Part shown: positions 8,319-16,257 of the stretch, one piece after another
Layout: the number at the start of each line of letters is the position of its first letter
Position numbering within the stretch: the stretch's first letter is position 1
Assembly (NCBI GenBank): GCA_963976795.1
Contig: CAXBLT010000004.1
Coordinates: forward strand, 161,931 to 225,930
From: UBA7359 sp963976795
Lineage (GTDB): Bacteria > Pseudomonadota > Gammaproteobacteria > Eutrophobiales > Eutrophobiaceae
DNA: 64,000 bases
Reading direction: 5' to 3'
The notes under the pieces: model-generated
What the model was told of the DNA's origin: nothing
Databases searched by the model: none
What the model saw: the letters and a program-made list of their open reading frames with translations, nothing else
Translations under genes and position numbers: made by a program

Positions 8319-8418
8319 ACTTCTTCTTGCTTCCTTTAGTAGGATGTTGCTCTGCAAACTCTTTTAATTTGCCCTGTTTACGCGCTTCCTCAAGACTTAA
8401 ATATTTGCCAGTAGACAT
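8251..8418 (-). CDS. 55-residue passenger protein with KYLSLEEARK N-terminus
   Basis: The reading frame starts at ATG 8418, two bases after the stop of the preceding passenger gene, and ends at TAG 8251. The peptide begins MSTGKYLSLEEARKQGKL and continues KEFAEQHPTKG, ending in a Lys-rich tail. From memory, small proteins with this N-terminus recur beside IS1595-type transposases, which supports it being coding; the function is unknown. It has no ribosome site of its own, so translation would depend on coupling to the upstream gene. Its 3' third is antisense to the end of the transposase gene, so its transcription could affect transposase mRNA (inference). Confidence 0.6.
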   Translation of the reverse strand: MSTGKYLSLEEARKQGKLKEFAEQHPTKGSKKKFNSLLSRMTQKPLKEDQTSKKD

Positions 8419-8420
8419 GA

Positions 8421-8897
8421 TTATTTTTTATTCATTAATTCATTTAACCCAACAAGTTTATTTATTGAGCCTTCTAAAATTACAATATTTTTATTTGTCT
8501 CTACGTTTTGCCTAGAAATAGATTCAAGTTCATTATTAATTTTATTAACATCATTCGTTATAGATATATTTAATACATCAAATTTATCATCCAATTCCTT
8601 TGATTCGTTTCCAATATGAACATATAAGCCAAGTAAACCCAATAAAATAGTGATGGCTACGCCTATACCTATATTCCTCATATCTCTAACATCGTCTTTA
8701 ATAGACGTAATATCACCAAGTATATGCTCTACTCTAGTCTCTAAAACGGTCACTCTCTTGTCCAAATCCCCGCTTCCTCCTCCGCCTGTTGAACCCAAAT
8801 TAGTGGGCGGATTCCAGTTACCCCCACTACCATGAATCTGAGTTACAGGAGAATAGTTACTACCTGCTCCTGTAGAATCTACATCAGGATTTGTCAT
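8421..8897 (-). CDS. Passenger protein: Gly-rich N-terminus, coiled coil, single membrane helix
   Basis: The 158-residue protein has three parts: a low-complexity, Gly/Ser/Asn/Pro-rich N-terminus (1-45, including STGGGGSGD), a coiled coil (about 45-74, DKRVTVLETRVEHILGDITS), one transmembrane helix (about 75-95, IGIGVAITILLGLLGLYVHI) and a second coiled coil (98-150, KELDDKFDVLNISITND). No enzymatic motif is visible. The ATG at 8897 follows the previous gene's stop by one base, with GAGGAT as ribosome site. It resembles the small membrane-tethered coiled-coil proteins often found with phage or mobile elements, but I do not recognise a named family. Confidence 0.65.
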   Translation of the reverse strand: MTNPDVDSTGAGSNYSPVTQIHGSGGNWNPPTNLGSTGGGGSGDLDKRVTVLETRVEHILGDITSIKDDVRDMRNIGIGVAITILLGLLGLYVHIGNESKELDDKFDVLNISITNDVNKINNELESISRQNVETNKNIVILEGSINKLVGLNELMNKK

Positions 8898-8898
8898 C

Positions 8899-9303
8899 TT
8901 AATTATCCTCGTCCTTAATCTCTGTAGCAGGGTAAGTACGATTTAATAAATCCCTAAGCTGAATTAGCGCACCATGAGGCATTGTTATTCTGGCTTTATT
9001 CTCTCTAAACGACTCGGTATCATCTAGTTCAACAGTTGTTTGATAGCCAGCCAATACGCCGCCTTCATGCTCTTTAACATCGCCATCAACAAGCCTTGCC
9101 GTTTCACTAATAATTCCCACAACATCAGCATAAAAAATAATATGGTGCATACCGTCGCCAGTTGGGCCGGTTACAATAGCATTTGTAGCAAAATGACTAG
9201 CAAAATGCGGTGCTCGATGATGCGGTATTTTCATTTCTTTTGGAACTTCGCCATCGTCTGGCATTTTGCTCCTAACTGACGGCCTCTTATCTTTCTCTCC
9301 CAT
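8899..9303 (-). CDS. Passenger protein of unknown function, 134 residues, first gene of the IS operon
   Basis: A soluble protein with a charged N-terminus (MGEKDKRPSVRSKMPDDGEV) and a core with several predicted strands: HASH-free segment TNAIVTGPTGDGMHHIIFYADVVGI, then TTVELDDTESFRENKARITMP and a final helix GALIQLRDLLNRTYP. The strand-strand-helix ending recalls small phage-type DUF3467 proteins, but the match is only in topology. Ribosome site AAGGGG lies seven bases upstream of ATG 9303. It is co-directional and tightly spaced with the next two genes, so the three form one operon inside the insertion sequence. Confidence 0.6.
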   Translation of the reverse strand: MGEKDKRPSVRSKMPDDGEVPKEMKIPHHRAPHFASHFATNAIVTGPTGDGMHHIIFYADVVGIISETARLVDGDVKEHEGGVLAGYQTTVELDDTESFRENKARITMPHGALIQLRDLLNRTYPATEIKDEDN

Positions 9304-9332
9304 TGAAACGCCCCTTATAAAAACTCAGGCTA

Positions 9333-9362
9333 ATTATACATATTTGAGTATACATATGGCTA
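9333..9362 (-). promoter_or_regulatory. Candidate promoter of the IS passenger operon
   Basis: On the minus strand TATAAT (9338-9333) is preceded, at an 18-base spacing, by TAGCCA (9362-9357), a four-of-six match to the -35 box. It lies 30 bases before the first passenger start codon, just inside the right inverted repeat. Confidence 0.5.
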
Positions 9363-9370
9363 AAATTAAC

Positions 9371-9395
9371 TACGTGGCTCAACGGGATAATCGCC
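9371..9395 (-). repeat. Right terminal inverted repeat of the IS element
   Basis: Read on the minus strand from 9395 it begins GGCGATTATCCC and matches the left end at 21 of 25 positions. Unlike the left end it lacks a good -10 box at the matching position. Confidence 0.88.
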
Positions 9396-9403
9396 ATATT
9401 ATT
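9396..9403. repeat. Right 8-bp target-site duplication
   Basis: ATATTATT, identical to 7369-7376 on the other side of the element. Confidence 0.9.
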
Positions 9404-9507
9404 TAATGTATTATATATTCAGTAACCATAGCAAAATATGAACAAAGAGCCAAAAACGCCGTTTTTTGACTACAAAAACGGAGCTTAATTAAGTGGAAAA
9501 GAAAGAA

Positions 9508-10332
9508 TCAGGGTTTTTCTGTGTTTTCTTTTTCTTTATCGCAAGAAAGCATAGCGTAAGCAGAGTGATTATGTATGGATTCAAAATTCTCTGATTCGAT
9601 CGTATAGCCTAAAATTCTGTCATCTTCATTAAATTTTACTGCGACATCACGAACGATATCTTCAACGAACTTAGGGTTATCGTATGCTCGTTCAGTGACG
9701 TACTTTTCATCAGGTCTTTTTAAAAGACCATATAGTTCACATGATGCAACTTTTTCAATCACATCAATGAGTTCTTCTATCCAGATAAAGTCAGCCATTC
9801 TAACGCAAGCTGTTATATGTGAGCGCTGATTATGCGCGCCATAATCAGCTATACTCTTCGAACAGGGGCATAAGGAAGTGACTGGAACCAGTACTTTTAC
9901 TAACACCGCTGGTTTTGCGTCCTTAATCTGACCGATAAAAGATACTTCGTAATCCATAAGACTTTTGACCCCGGATACCGGTGCCGCTTTATTAACAAAG
10001 TATGGGAAGGTCATTTCTATATCGCCCGATTGAGCGTTCAGTCGTTCGGTCATTTCTTTAATCATGCGTTTGAAAGATCGAACGGTAATCTCATACTCAT
10101 GGTGATTGAGAATTTCGACAAAACGTGACATGTGAGTGCCTTTATATTCTTCAGGCAAGTTTACATACATGTTGAAATTAGCAACGGTATGTTGCTCACG
10201 ACCAGAACGATCACTCACCACAATCGGGTGCTTGATGTCTTTAATCCCAACCTTATCTATGGCTATGTGCCGGGTATCTAGACTATTCTGGGTATCCGGT
10301 ATTTCTGTAGTTGCGGGTACTGGTTTATTCAT
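9508..10332 (-). CDS. folE2: GTP cyclohydrolase FolE2 (type IB)
   Basis: FolE2 converts GTP to 7,8-dihydroneopterin triphosphate, the first step of folate synthesis, with metal requirements looser than the zinc enzyme FolE1. The family signature SLCPCSKSIADYGAHNQRSH is present at about residues 153-172 with the metal-binding Cys at its start. The start ATG 10332 (MNKPVPATTEIPD) is preferred over a TTG at 10347. It is the last gene of a minus-strand run xseB-ispA-folE2; the insertion sequence begins 113 bases beyond its stop, so its original downstream sequence has been separated from it. Confidence 0.92.
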   Translation of the reverse strand: MNKPVPATTEIPDTQNSLDTRHIAIDKVGIKDIKHPIVVSDRSGREQHTVANFNMYVNLPEEYKGTHMSRFVEILNHHEYEITVRSFKRMIKEMTERLNAQSGDIEMTFPYFVNKAAPVSGVKSLMDYEVSFIGQIKDAKPAVLVKVLVPVTSLCPCSKSIADYGAHNQRSHITACVRMADFIWIEELIDVIEKVASCELYGLLKRPDEKYVTERAYDNPKFVEDIVRDVAVKFNEDDRILGYTIESENFESIHNHSAYAMLSCDKEKENTEKP

Positions 10333-10467
10333 TTGCTTAAATTCCAATAACTTAGGTTAAGAAGGTGAAAGTAATAATAAGAGAAATTAACTAAGTTGAG
10401 TGATTCTACTCTAATTAAAGCTCATATCCATCCTACTAGGATGCGTTGTGTGGTGATAATGTTCCGG

Positions 10468-11361
10468 TTATTTGTTGCGTTTAACGATGTAATCCGCAAT
10501 TGCTCTCAGCATGTCGGCTTTATTGTCGAAGGAGTCAAGACACTCAAGTGCTTCATTGTATAAATCATTGGCAGCTTTTTTCGCACCTTCCATTCCAAGA
10601 AGGTTGGGATACGTTGGCTTATTCATGGCGATGTCTGAACCCTGTGGCTTACCTAATGTTTCGGTGTCACTTTCAATATCAAGAATGTCATCCTTGATTT
10701 GAAAGGCCAAACCAATGCATTTTGCATATTGCGAGATTCGAGATAGTAATTCTCGATCAACATTATCAACTGATAGTGCCCCCAATTCAGCACTTGCCCT
10801 GATTAAAGCCCCTGTTTTATGGATGTGCATATTTTCAAGTTCAGCAATAGTCAGAGATATACCAACCGAGGCTAAATCAATAGCTTGTCCTCCAGCCATA
10901 CCTCTGGACCCACTGGCAATAGCAAGTGTTTCAATCATGGATAAACGTTGTTGATCATTTACCTGTATATCAGGGTCATGAGCCAGTATGTGGAAGGATA
11001 ATGCCTGTAAGGCATCTCCAGCTAATATCGCCGTGGCATCATCATAGGCCTTGTGGCAGGTTGGACGACCACGACGCAGATCATCGTCATCCATTGCCGG
11101 TAAATCATCATGAATTAGAGAATATGCATGGATTATTTCAACGGCACATGCGGGCCCATTTAAAGCGATTAAATCTATGCCAAAAGCTTCCCCAGTGGCA
11201 TATAAGATAACGGGACGTATGCGTTTACCATTGCCCAGGACTGAATAGCGCATCGCTTCATGCAATTTTTCAGGTTGAACCGAGGCTTCGGGTAACCAAC
11301 GATCAAGCGCTGTTTCCACAGATTTTTGATAAACCTGCAATCGTTCAGTAAAGTCTGTCAT
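10468..11361 (-). CDS. ispA: Farnesyl diphosphate synthase (polyprenyl synthetase)
   Basis: A 297-residue trans-prenyltransferase condensing isopentenyl diphosphate with dimethylallyl/geranyl diphosphate to farnesyl diphosphate for quinones and undecaprenol. The first Asp-rich motif DDLPAMDDDD is at 85-94, the second FQIKDDILD at 220-228, and GNGKRIRP at 43-50 binds diphosphate. Length and the DD(x4)D form agree with bacterial IspA. Its start ATG directly follows the xseB stop (no gap), showing translational coupling. In related genomes dxs often follows; here folE2 does, about 135 bases later. Confidence 0.94.
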   Translation of the reverse strand: MTDFTERLQVYQKSVETALDRWLPEASVQPEKLHEAMRYSVLGNGKRIRPVILYATGEAFGIDLIALNGPACAVEIIHAYSLIHDDLPAMDDDDLRRGRPTCHKAYDDATAILAGDALQALSFHILAHDPDIQVNDQQRLSMIETLAIASGSRGMAGGQAIDLASVGISLTIAELENMHIHKTGALIRASAELGALSVDNVDRELLSRISQYAKCIGLAFQIKDDILDIESDTETLGKPQGSDIAMNKPTYPNLLGMEGAKKAANDLYNEALECLDSFDNKADMLRAIADYIVKRNK

Positions 11362-11607
11362 TTATTCTTCGTTATTATCTGGGTTAAAAGGCTCTAATTT
11401 AGCGTTTCCGTCTTTTCCCAGTAATATGCTAACTTTTTGTTCGGCTTCACTCAGAGCTTGTTGGCATGTTTTGGTTAATAAAATACCGCGTTCAAAATGT
11501 TTAAGAGAGTCTTCCAGCGATAGTTCACCTTTTTCCATGGTCTGCACGAGCTGCTCAAGCTCAGCTAATGTTTTTTCGAAGTTGATTAAACTGGTTTTCT
11601 TTGGCAC
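11362..11607 (-). CDS. xseB: Exodeoxyribonuclease VII small subunit
   Basis: An 81-residue XseB: INFEKTLAELEQLVQTMEKG and LSLEDSLKHFERGILLTKTC form the two-helix family signature. It binds the large subunit XseA (not in the window) to form the single-strand exonuclease. The start is GTG 11607 with AAGAGA upstream; the stop abuts ispA. The xseB-ispA order is the common gammaproteobacterial arrangement. It is divergent from the rubrerythrin gene across 223 bases. Confidence 0.93.
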   Translation of the reverse strand: MPKKTSLINFEKTLAELEQLVQTMEKGELSLEDSLKHFERGILLTKTCQQALSEAEQKVSILLGKDGNAKLEPFNPDNNEE

Positions 11608-11766
11608 AAGAAATCTCTTAAATTAATAATGAGTTATAGTACGGGATGTCGCTAAAAAAGGCGCATATATTATCATCACTTGGCCTCATTACCAGTATGG
11701 AAAATATGAAAATTTTAATTTCAGATCGTGTTTGACAGTGATTTGAGGCTAGGCTAAAGTTTTAGA

Positions 11767-11787
11767 AACTTAGACTAAGTCTAAGTT
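11767..11787. promoter_or_regulatory. Perfect 21-bp palindrome upstream of the rubrerythrin operon
   Basis: AACTTAGACT and its exact complement AGTCTAAGTT surround one central base. It ends ten bases before a possible -10 box TACAAT (11797-11802) and overlaps the -35 position, where a repressor or activator would act. It does not match Fur, LexA or FNR consensus sequences; the binding protein is unknown. Confidence 0.6.
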
Positions 11788-11830
11788 AAGGCGAATACAA
11801 TATTATCGGATAGAAACTTGGAGGAGATGT

Positions 11831-12250
11831 ATGGAACTTAAAGGCTCTAAAACCGAAGAAAATCTCAAAGCAGCATTTGCTGGTGAATCACAGGCAAATC
11901 GCCGTTATCTTTATTTTGCACAAAAAGCAGATGTCGAGGGTTTTAATGATGTTTCTGCTGTCTTTAGATCAACTGCTGAAGGTGAAACAGGTCATGCCCA
12001 TGGTCATTTGGAATACCTGGAGGCTGTAGGTGACCCAGCAACTGGCGAACCTATTGGAAGCACAGATCTTAATCTCAAAGCAGCAATTGCTGGTGAGACG
12101 CATGAGTATACTGACATGTATCCTGGTATGGCTAAGTCAGCTCGTGAAGAAGGTTTTGATGAGATTGCCGATTGGTTTGAAACCTTGGCAAAGGCAGAAC
12201 GTTCTCATGCGAATCGTTTTACCAAAGCATTAGCTAACCTCGGTTCATAA
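11831..12250 (+). CDS. Rubrerythrin-type diiron protein without rubredoxin domain
   Basis: The 139-residue protein is a four-helix ferritin-like domain with the diiron ligands visible: E19 in AGESQANRRY, E52-x2-H55 in EGETGHAHGH, E89 in AGETHEY and E123-x2-H126 in AERSHANRF. Rubrerythrins reduce hydrogen peroxide using electrons from a rubredoxin; here the C-terminal rubredoxin domain is absent, so another donor is needed. A strong GGAGGAG ribosome site precedes the ATG. The next two genes, an Fe-S oxidoreductase and a DUF3501 protein, are its usual neighbours in Proteobacteria, and the Fe-S protein is a reasonable electron donor (inference). Confidence 0.9.
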   Translation: MELKGSKTEENLKAAFAGESQANRRYLYFAQKADVEGFNDVSAVFRSTAEGETGHAHGHLEYLEAVGDPATGEPIGSTDLNLKAAIAGETHEYTDMYPGMAKSAREEGFDEIADWFETLAKAERSHANRFTKALANLGS

Positions 12251-12273
12251 GTATTAGTAAAGTTATCAGGCCA

Positions 12274-12304
12274 ATTGAGCCGGTTAATGTCGGCTCAATC
12301 TTTT
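12274..12304 (+). terminator. Intrinsic terminator or attenuator after rubrerythrin
   Basis: ATTGAGCCG (12274-12282), an 8-base loop and CGGCTCAAT (12291-12299) form a 9-bp stem followed by CTTTT. It lies inside the 82-base gap before the Fe-S protein gene, so it would lower expression of the two downstream genes relative to rubrerythrin. Confidence 0.75.
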
Positions 12305-12332
12305 ATCCTGTGTTAACTTGAATTGCTAGCTT

Positions 12333-13673
12333 ATGAGTGAAGGGCGAGAAGGTAGTCTTGAAGCACCAACCAGACATCCTATAGATTGGAAGTCGGGTGA
12401 ATTTTACGACGAAACCACATTGTTTGATGAGCTTGAGCGCGTTTATGACATCTGTCATGGCTGTCGGCGTTGTGTCAGTCTTTGCAATTCGTTCCCAACC
12501 TTATTTGATCTGGTTGACGAGTCAGCAACCTTTGAAGTCGATGGTGTAGATAAAGAAGATTATTGGAATGTTATTGATCACTGTTACTTATGTGATCTGT
12601 GTTATTTAACAAAGTGTCCTTATGTTCCACCACATGAGTGGAATGTGGATTTCCCCCATTTAATGTTGCGCGCAAAGGCGCAAAAATTCAAAAATGGTGA
12701 GAACAAATTACGGGATAAAATACTGACCTCAACAGATGCCGTAGGTTCACTTGTGGGCATCCCTGTCATCGCCCAGACAGTTAACATGGCTAATTCGATT
12801 AGACCTGTGCGTAAAGTATTAGAAAAGACGGTTGGTATACATGCCGACGCGGTTCTTCCTGACTTCCATAGCAATTCATTGCGTAAACGCCATAAGAAAC
12901 AAGGTTCATCTAATGCAACCGCAGAAGAAGCTGGCTTATTCGAAGGTAAAGTTGCGGTTTTTGTCACTTGTTACGGTAATCGTAATGAACCGGATGTAGT
13001 AGAAGATCTTATCGCCGTACTAAGACACAACAAATTAGAAGTACGTTTGGTAGAGCAGGAAAAGTGTTGTGGTATGCCTAAAATGGAACTGGGTGATTTA
13101 GAGTCCGTCGAAAAATTAAAAGATTTTAACATTCCGCAATTAATAAAAATGGTGCAAGCAGGTTACGACATAGTTGCGCCGATCCCTTCATGCGTCTTAA
13201 TGTATAAACAAGAGTTGCCCTTGCTGTTTCCTGATGACCCCGATGTACAAAAAGTACAACAGGCTTTTTATGATCCATTTGAGTATCTAATGTTGCGCAA
13301 CAAAGATAATAAACTAAATAGAGAGTTTAAAAATAAGCTCGGCAAGGTAGCCTATCATGTTCCTTGTCATCAACGCGTCCAGAAAATCGGTCCAAAGACC
13401 AAGGAAGTATTAGAACTTATACCTGATACGGATATCACTTTGATAGAACGTTGCTCAGGACATAATGGAACCTACGCTGTTAAAACTGAATACCATGAAA
13501 CCTCCATGGAAATATGTAAGCCTGTTATAAATAAAATTAAAAATGCCGCACTAGATCATTATATAAGTGACTGCCCGATGGCGGGACATCAAATTGATAA
13601 TGGTATGGACGATAGAATAGAAATCAGGGCAGAAAGTCCTTTCTCATTATTAAGACAGGCATATGGGATCTAG
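12333..13673 (+). CDS. Fe-S oxidoreductase with two CCG domains (GlpC/HdrD-like)
   Basis: The 446-residue protein has two [4Fe-4S] motifs at the N-terminus (C41-x2-C44-x2-C47-x3-C51 and C84-x2-C87-x2-C90-x4-C95), then two Cys-rich CCG domains: the first ends in EKCCGMP (about 247-253), the second includes YHVPCHQRVQKIG and IERCSGHNGTY. The second domain has CSGHNG where many members have CCG, so the catalytic cluster site may be altered. This is the architecture of heterodisulfide reductase subunit D and GlpC, which move electrons between quinones or thiols and soluble partners. It sits between rubrerythrin and DUF3501 genes, an arrangement thought to serve peroxide defence. Confidence 0.85.
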   Translation: MSEGREGSLEAPTRHPIDWKSGEFYDETTLFDELERVYDICHGCRRCVSLCNSFPTLFDLVDESATFEVDGVDKEDYWNVIDHCYLCDLCYLTKCPYVPPHEWNVDFPHLMLRAKAQKFKNGENKLRDKILTSTDAVGSLVGIPVIAQTVNMANSIRPVRKVLEKTVGIHADAVLPDFHSNSLRKRHKKQGSSNATAEEAGLFEGKVAVFVTCYGNRNEPDVVEDLIAVLRHNKLEVRLVEQEKCCGMPKMELGDLESVEKLKDFNIPQLIKMVQAGYDIVAPIPSCVLMYKQELPLLFPDDPDVQKVQQAFYDPFEYLMLRNKDNKLNREFKNKLGKVAYHVPCHQRVQKIGPKTKEVLELIPDTDITLIERCSGHNGTYAVKTEYHETSMEICKPVINKIKNAALDHYISDCPMAGHQIDNGMDDRIEIRAESPFSLLRQAYGI

Positions 13674-13674
13674 T

Positions 13675-14259
13675 ATGAAAAAATTAACACGAGATGATCT
13701 CTATTCATTAGAAAAATATGCAGAAGTACGCTCAACATTTCGCGCTGAGGTAATGAAACATAAAAAGAACCGCCAATTAGCGGTTGGTCCAAATGTGACA
13801 CTTTACTTTGAAGACCACACAGTAATGCACTATCAAATTCAGGAAATTCTGCGGGCTGAACGTGTTTTCGAAGCAGAAGGTATAGAGGAAGAATTGGAAA
13901 CATATAATTTAATGATTCCCGATGGTTCAAATTGGAAGGCCACCTTTATGATCGAATTTACGGAGGAAGTTGAGCGGCGCGAGGCATTAGCCAAAATGAC
14001 CGGTATCGAGAGCCAGACATGGGTAAAGGTGGATGAATTCGCTGAAGTGATAGCTGTTTCGGATGAAGATCTTGAGCGAGATAACGAAAACAAAACATCT
14101 TCTGTTCACTTTATGAGATTTGAATTAAATCCTGAAATGGTGGCTGCATTAAAACAGGGCAGTAGATTATCTGTAGGCATAAACCATTCTGCGTATGAAC
14201 ATGTGGTAGATCCTGTGCCACAGCATATTCGTGATTCACTAGTTTCGGATTTAGATTAA
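13675..14259 (+). CDS. DUF3501 family protein
   Basis: The 194-residue product begins MKKLTRDDLYSLEKYAEVR and contains the DUF3501 blocks VGPNVTLYFEDHTVMHYQIQ, PDGSNWKATFMIEF and SSVHFMRFELNPEMV. The function of the family is unknown; it is found almost only next to rubrerythrin and the HdrD-like protein, as here. ATG 13675 is chosen because it matches the family start and lies one base after the upstream stop; an ATG at 13663 would add four residues. No signal peptide or membrane segment is present. Confidence 0.85.
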   Translation: MKKLTRDDLYSLEKYAEVRSTFRAEVMKHKKNRQLAVGPNVTLYFEDHTVMHYQIQEILRAERVFEAEGIEEELETYNLMIPDGSNWKATFMIEFTEEVERREALAKMTGIESQTWVKVDEFAEVIAVSDEDLERDNENKTSSVHFMRFELNPEMVAALKQGSRLSVGINHSAYEHVVDPVPQHIRDSLVSDLD

Positions 14260-14367
14260 ACAATCAACTTCCTTATATTCATCTCAAAAGAGTATAATCT
14301 GCCAACTTATATCGATACTGTATTCGATATTTTCCTGCTCCTATAAATAACAGTGAGATAACTACTT

Positions 14368-16257
14368 TTGTCATCTAAATATGATGCCTCTGATATTGAG
14401 GTATTGACCGGCCTTGAACCGGTTCGCAAACGCCCCGGCATGTACACGGATACAAGTCGTCCAAATCACCTGGTTCAGGAAGTCCTGGATAATAGTGTTG
14501 ATGAAGCTATTTCCGGCCATGCTTCAAAAATTGATGTCATCTTGCATAAAGATGGTTCTGTCAGTGTGGCCGATGATGGACGTGGCATGCCTGTCGATAA
14601 ACATCCCGGTGAAAACCTTCCTGGCGTTGAAGTTATTTTTACTCGATTGCATTCGGGTGGTAAGTTTTCAAATAAAAACTATAAGTTTTCTGGTGGCTTA
14701 CATGGAGTAGGTGTGTCTGTGGTCAATGCTTTATCAAAAAACCTTGAGGTTTGGGTTAGGCGTGATGGCAAGGAATACAATATGTCGTTCAAGGGTGGAG
14801 AGAAGCATTCCAAACTTGAAGTGGTAGGTGATGTAGGAAAAAAGAATACTGGCACGACGATACGATTTTGGCCGGATGCAAAATATTTTGATACAACAAA
14901 ATATGCGGTGACAAAGTTAAAACATTTAATGCGCGCGAAGGCTGTTTTATGCCCTGGTGTCACTATACGTTTGAATGATGAAGCAACAAAAACAAAAGAA
15001 GAATGGTGTTATGAGGATGGTATCAAAACCTATCTTGCTGAAGAGTTAATCGGTATAGAACTCTTGCCCCCCGAGCCTTTTTTGGGTTCCATGCAAGGTG
15101 AACATGAAGCAGTCGACTGGGCGTTGCATTGGCTACCAGAATCTGCTGACATGATTACAGAAAGTTATGTCAATCTTGTTCCAACTCCGCAAGGTGGAAC
15201 ACATGTCAACGGCATGCGACAGGGGCTATTAGATGCTATTAGAGATTTTTGTGAATCCAGAAACCTGTTGCCACGAGGCGTTAAATTAGCTGCTGACGAT
15301 GTTTGGGATAATTGTTGCTATATATTGTCAGTGAAAATGGATGATCCGCAATTTGCAGGACAGACTAAAGAGCGACTGTCATCAAGAGAATGCACGACAT
15401 TCGTTTCCGGGGTTGTTAAAGACACATTGAGCCAATGGTTGCATAAGCATGTTGAAATGGGTGAGCGTATTGCTGAACTTGTTATTGCAGCTGCACAGAA
15501 ACGGCTCAAGTCCAGTAAAAAAATTGTCCGGAAGAAAATCAGTGGTGGGCCAGCACTACCTGGTAAGTTGGCGGACTGTTCTATGCAAGATATTAATGTG
15601 TCTGAGTTATTTTTGGTAGAAGGAGACTCCGCGGGTGGTTCAGCCAAACAAGCACGAGATCGAGAATTTCAGGCGGTAATGCCATTACGAGGCAAAATAT
15701 TAAATACTTGGGAAGTTGATTCCTCCGAAGTACTGTCTTCTAAGGAAGTGCATGATATTGCCGTTGCCGTTGGTGTTGATCCGGGTTCGGATGATCTTTC
15801 TGGTTTACGCTATGGCAAGATTTGTATTCTTGCGGATGCTGACTCAGATGGGGCGCACATCGCAACGTTAATTTGTGCCTTATTTCTGAAACACTTTAAG
15901 CCACTCGTTGAAAGCGGTCATATTTATGTTGCCATGCCTCCTCTTTATCGAATCGACGTGGCAAAAGACGTTTATTACGCTCTGGACGATGCTGAAAGAC
16001 AAGGTGTTCTGGATAAGATTACTGCTGAAAAAAAACGTGGCAATATTTCAGTGCAACGTTTTAAGGGTTTGGGTGAAATGAATCCGATTCAACTACGTGA
16101 GACAACAATGGCAACCGCAACGCGACGGCTAGTGCAACTGACGCTACCAAACGCAAAACAGGCGGAAAAAGTAATGGATATGTTGCTCGCTAAGAAACGC
16201 GCTGCTGATCGAAAGAAATGGCTTGAGACTAGCGGTGACCAAGCGGTTGTTATTTAG
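14368..16257 (+). CDS. parE: DNA topoisomerase IV subunit B
   Basis: The 629-residue protein is a type IIA topoisomerase ATPase subunit. It has the GHKL ATP site (QEVLDNSVDEAISGHA, DDGRGMPVDKHP, GGLHGVGVSVVNALS), the transducer domain and the TOPRIM/QK region with LVEGDSAGGSAKQARDREFQ and ADADSDGAHIATL. The length (~630, not ~800) and lack of the GyrB insert identify ParE rather than GyrB. The start is a TTG at 14368: it aligns with the family N-terminus (D-x2-DIEVLTGLEPVRKRPGMY) and no ATG is available. With ParC it decatenates daughter chromosomes. Confidence 0.95.
   Translation: MSSKYDASDIEVLTGLEPVRKRPGMYTDTSRPNHLVQEVLDNSVDEAISGHASKIDVILHKDGSVSVADDGRGMPVDKHPGENLPGVEVIFTRLHSGGKFSNKNYKFSGGLHGVGVSVVNALSKNLEVWVRRDGKEYNMSFKGGEKHSKLEVVGDVGKKNTGTTIRFWPDAKYFDTTKYAVTKLKHLMRAKAVLCPGVTIRLNDEATKTKEEWCYEDGIKTYLAEELIGIELLPPEPFLGSMQGEHEAVDWALHWLPESADMITESYVNLVPTPQGGTHVNGMRQGLLDAIRDFCESRNLLPRGVKLAADDVWDNCCYILSVKMDDPQFAGQTKERLSSRECTTFVSGVVKDTLSQWLHKHVEMGERIAELVIAAAQKRLKSSKKIVRKKISGGPALPGKLADCSMQDINVSELFLVEGDSAGGSAKQARDREFQAVMPLRGKILNTWEVDSSEVLSSKEVHDIAVAVGVDPGSDDLSGLRYGKICILADADSDGAHIATLICALFLKHFKPLVESGHIYVAMPPLYRIDVAKDVYYALDDAERQGVLDKITAEKKRGNISVQRFKGLGEMNPIQLRETTMATATRRLVQLTLPNAKQAEKVMDMLLAKKRAADRKKWLETSGDQAVVI

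Larger units (their letters stand above)
7377..9395. mobile_element. IS1595-family insertion sequence with passenger genes, 2019 bp
   Basis: Imperfect terminal inverted repeats run inward from 7377 and from 9395: outer GGCG, then a T/A difference, TTATCCC, T/G, TTGA, two differences, CACGTA; 21 of the first 25 positions agree. The element is bounded by identical ATATTATT 8-mers. Inside lie the transposase (7455-8318, plus strand) and a convergent minus-strand operon of three passenger genes (9303 to 8251) unrelated to transposition. Both termini and the transposase reading frame are intact, so the copy may be active or recently inserted. Confidence 0.9.
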
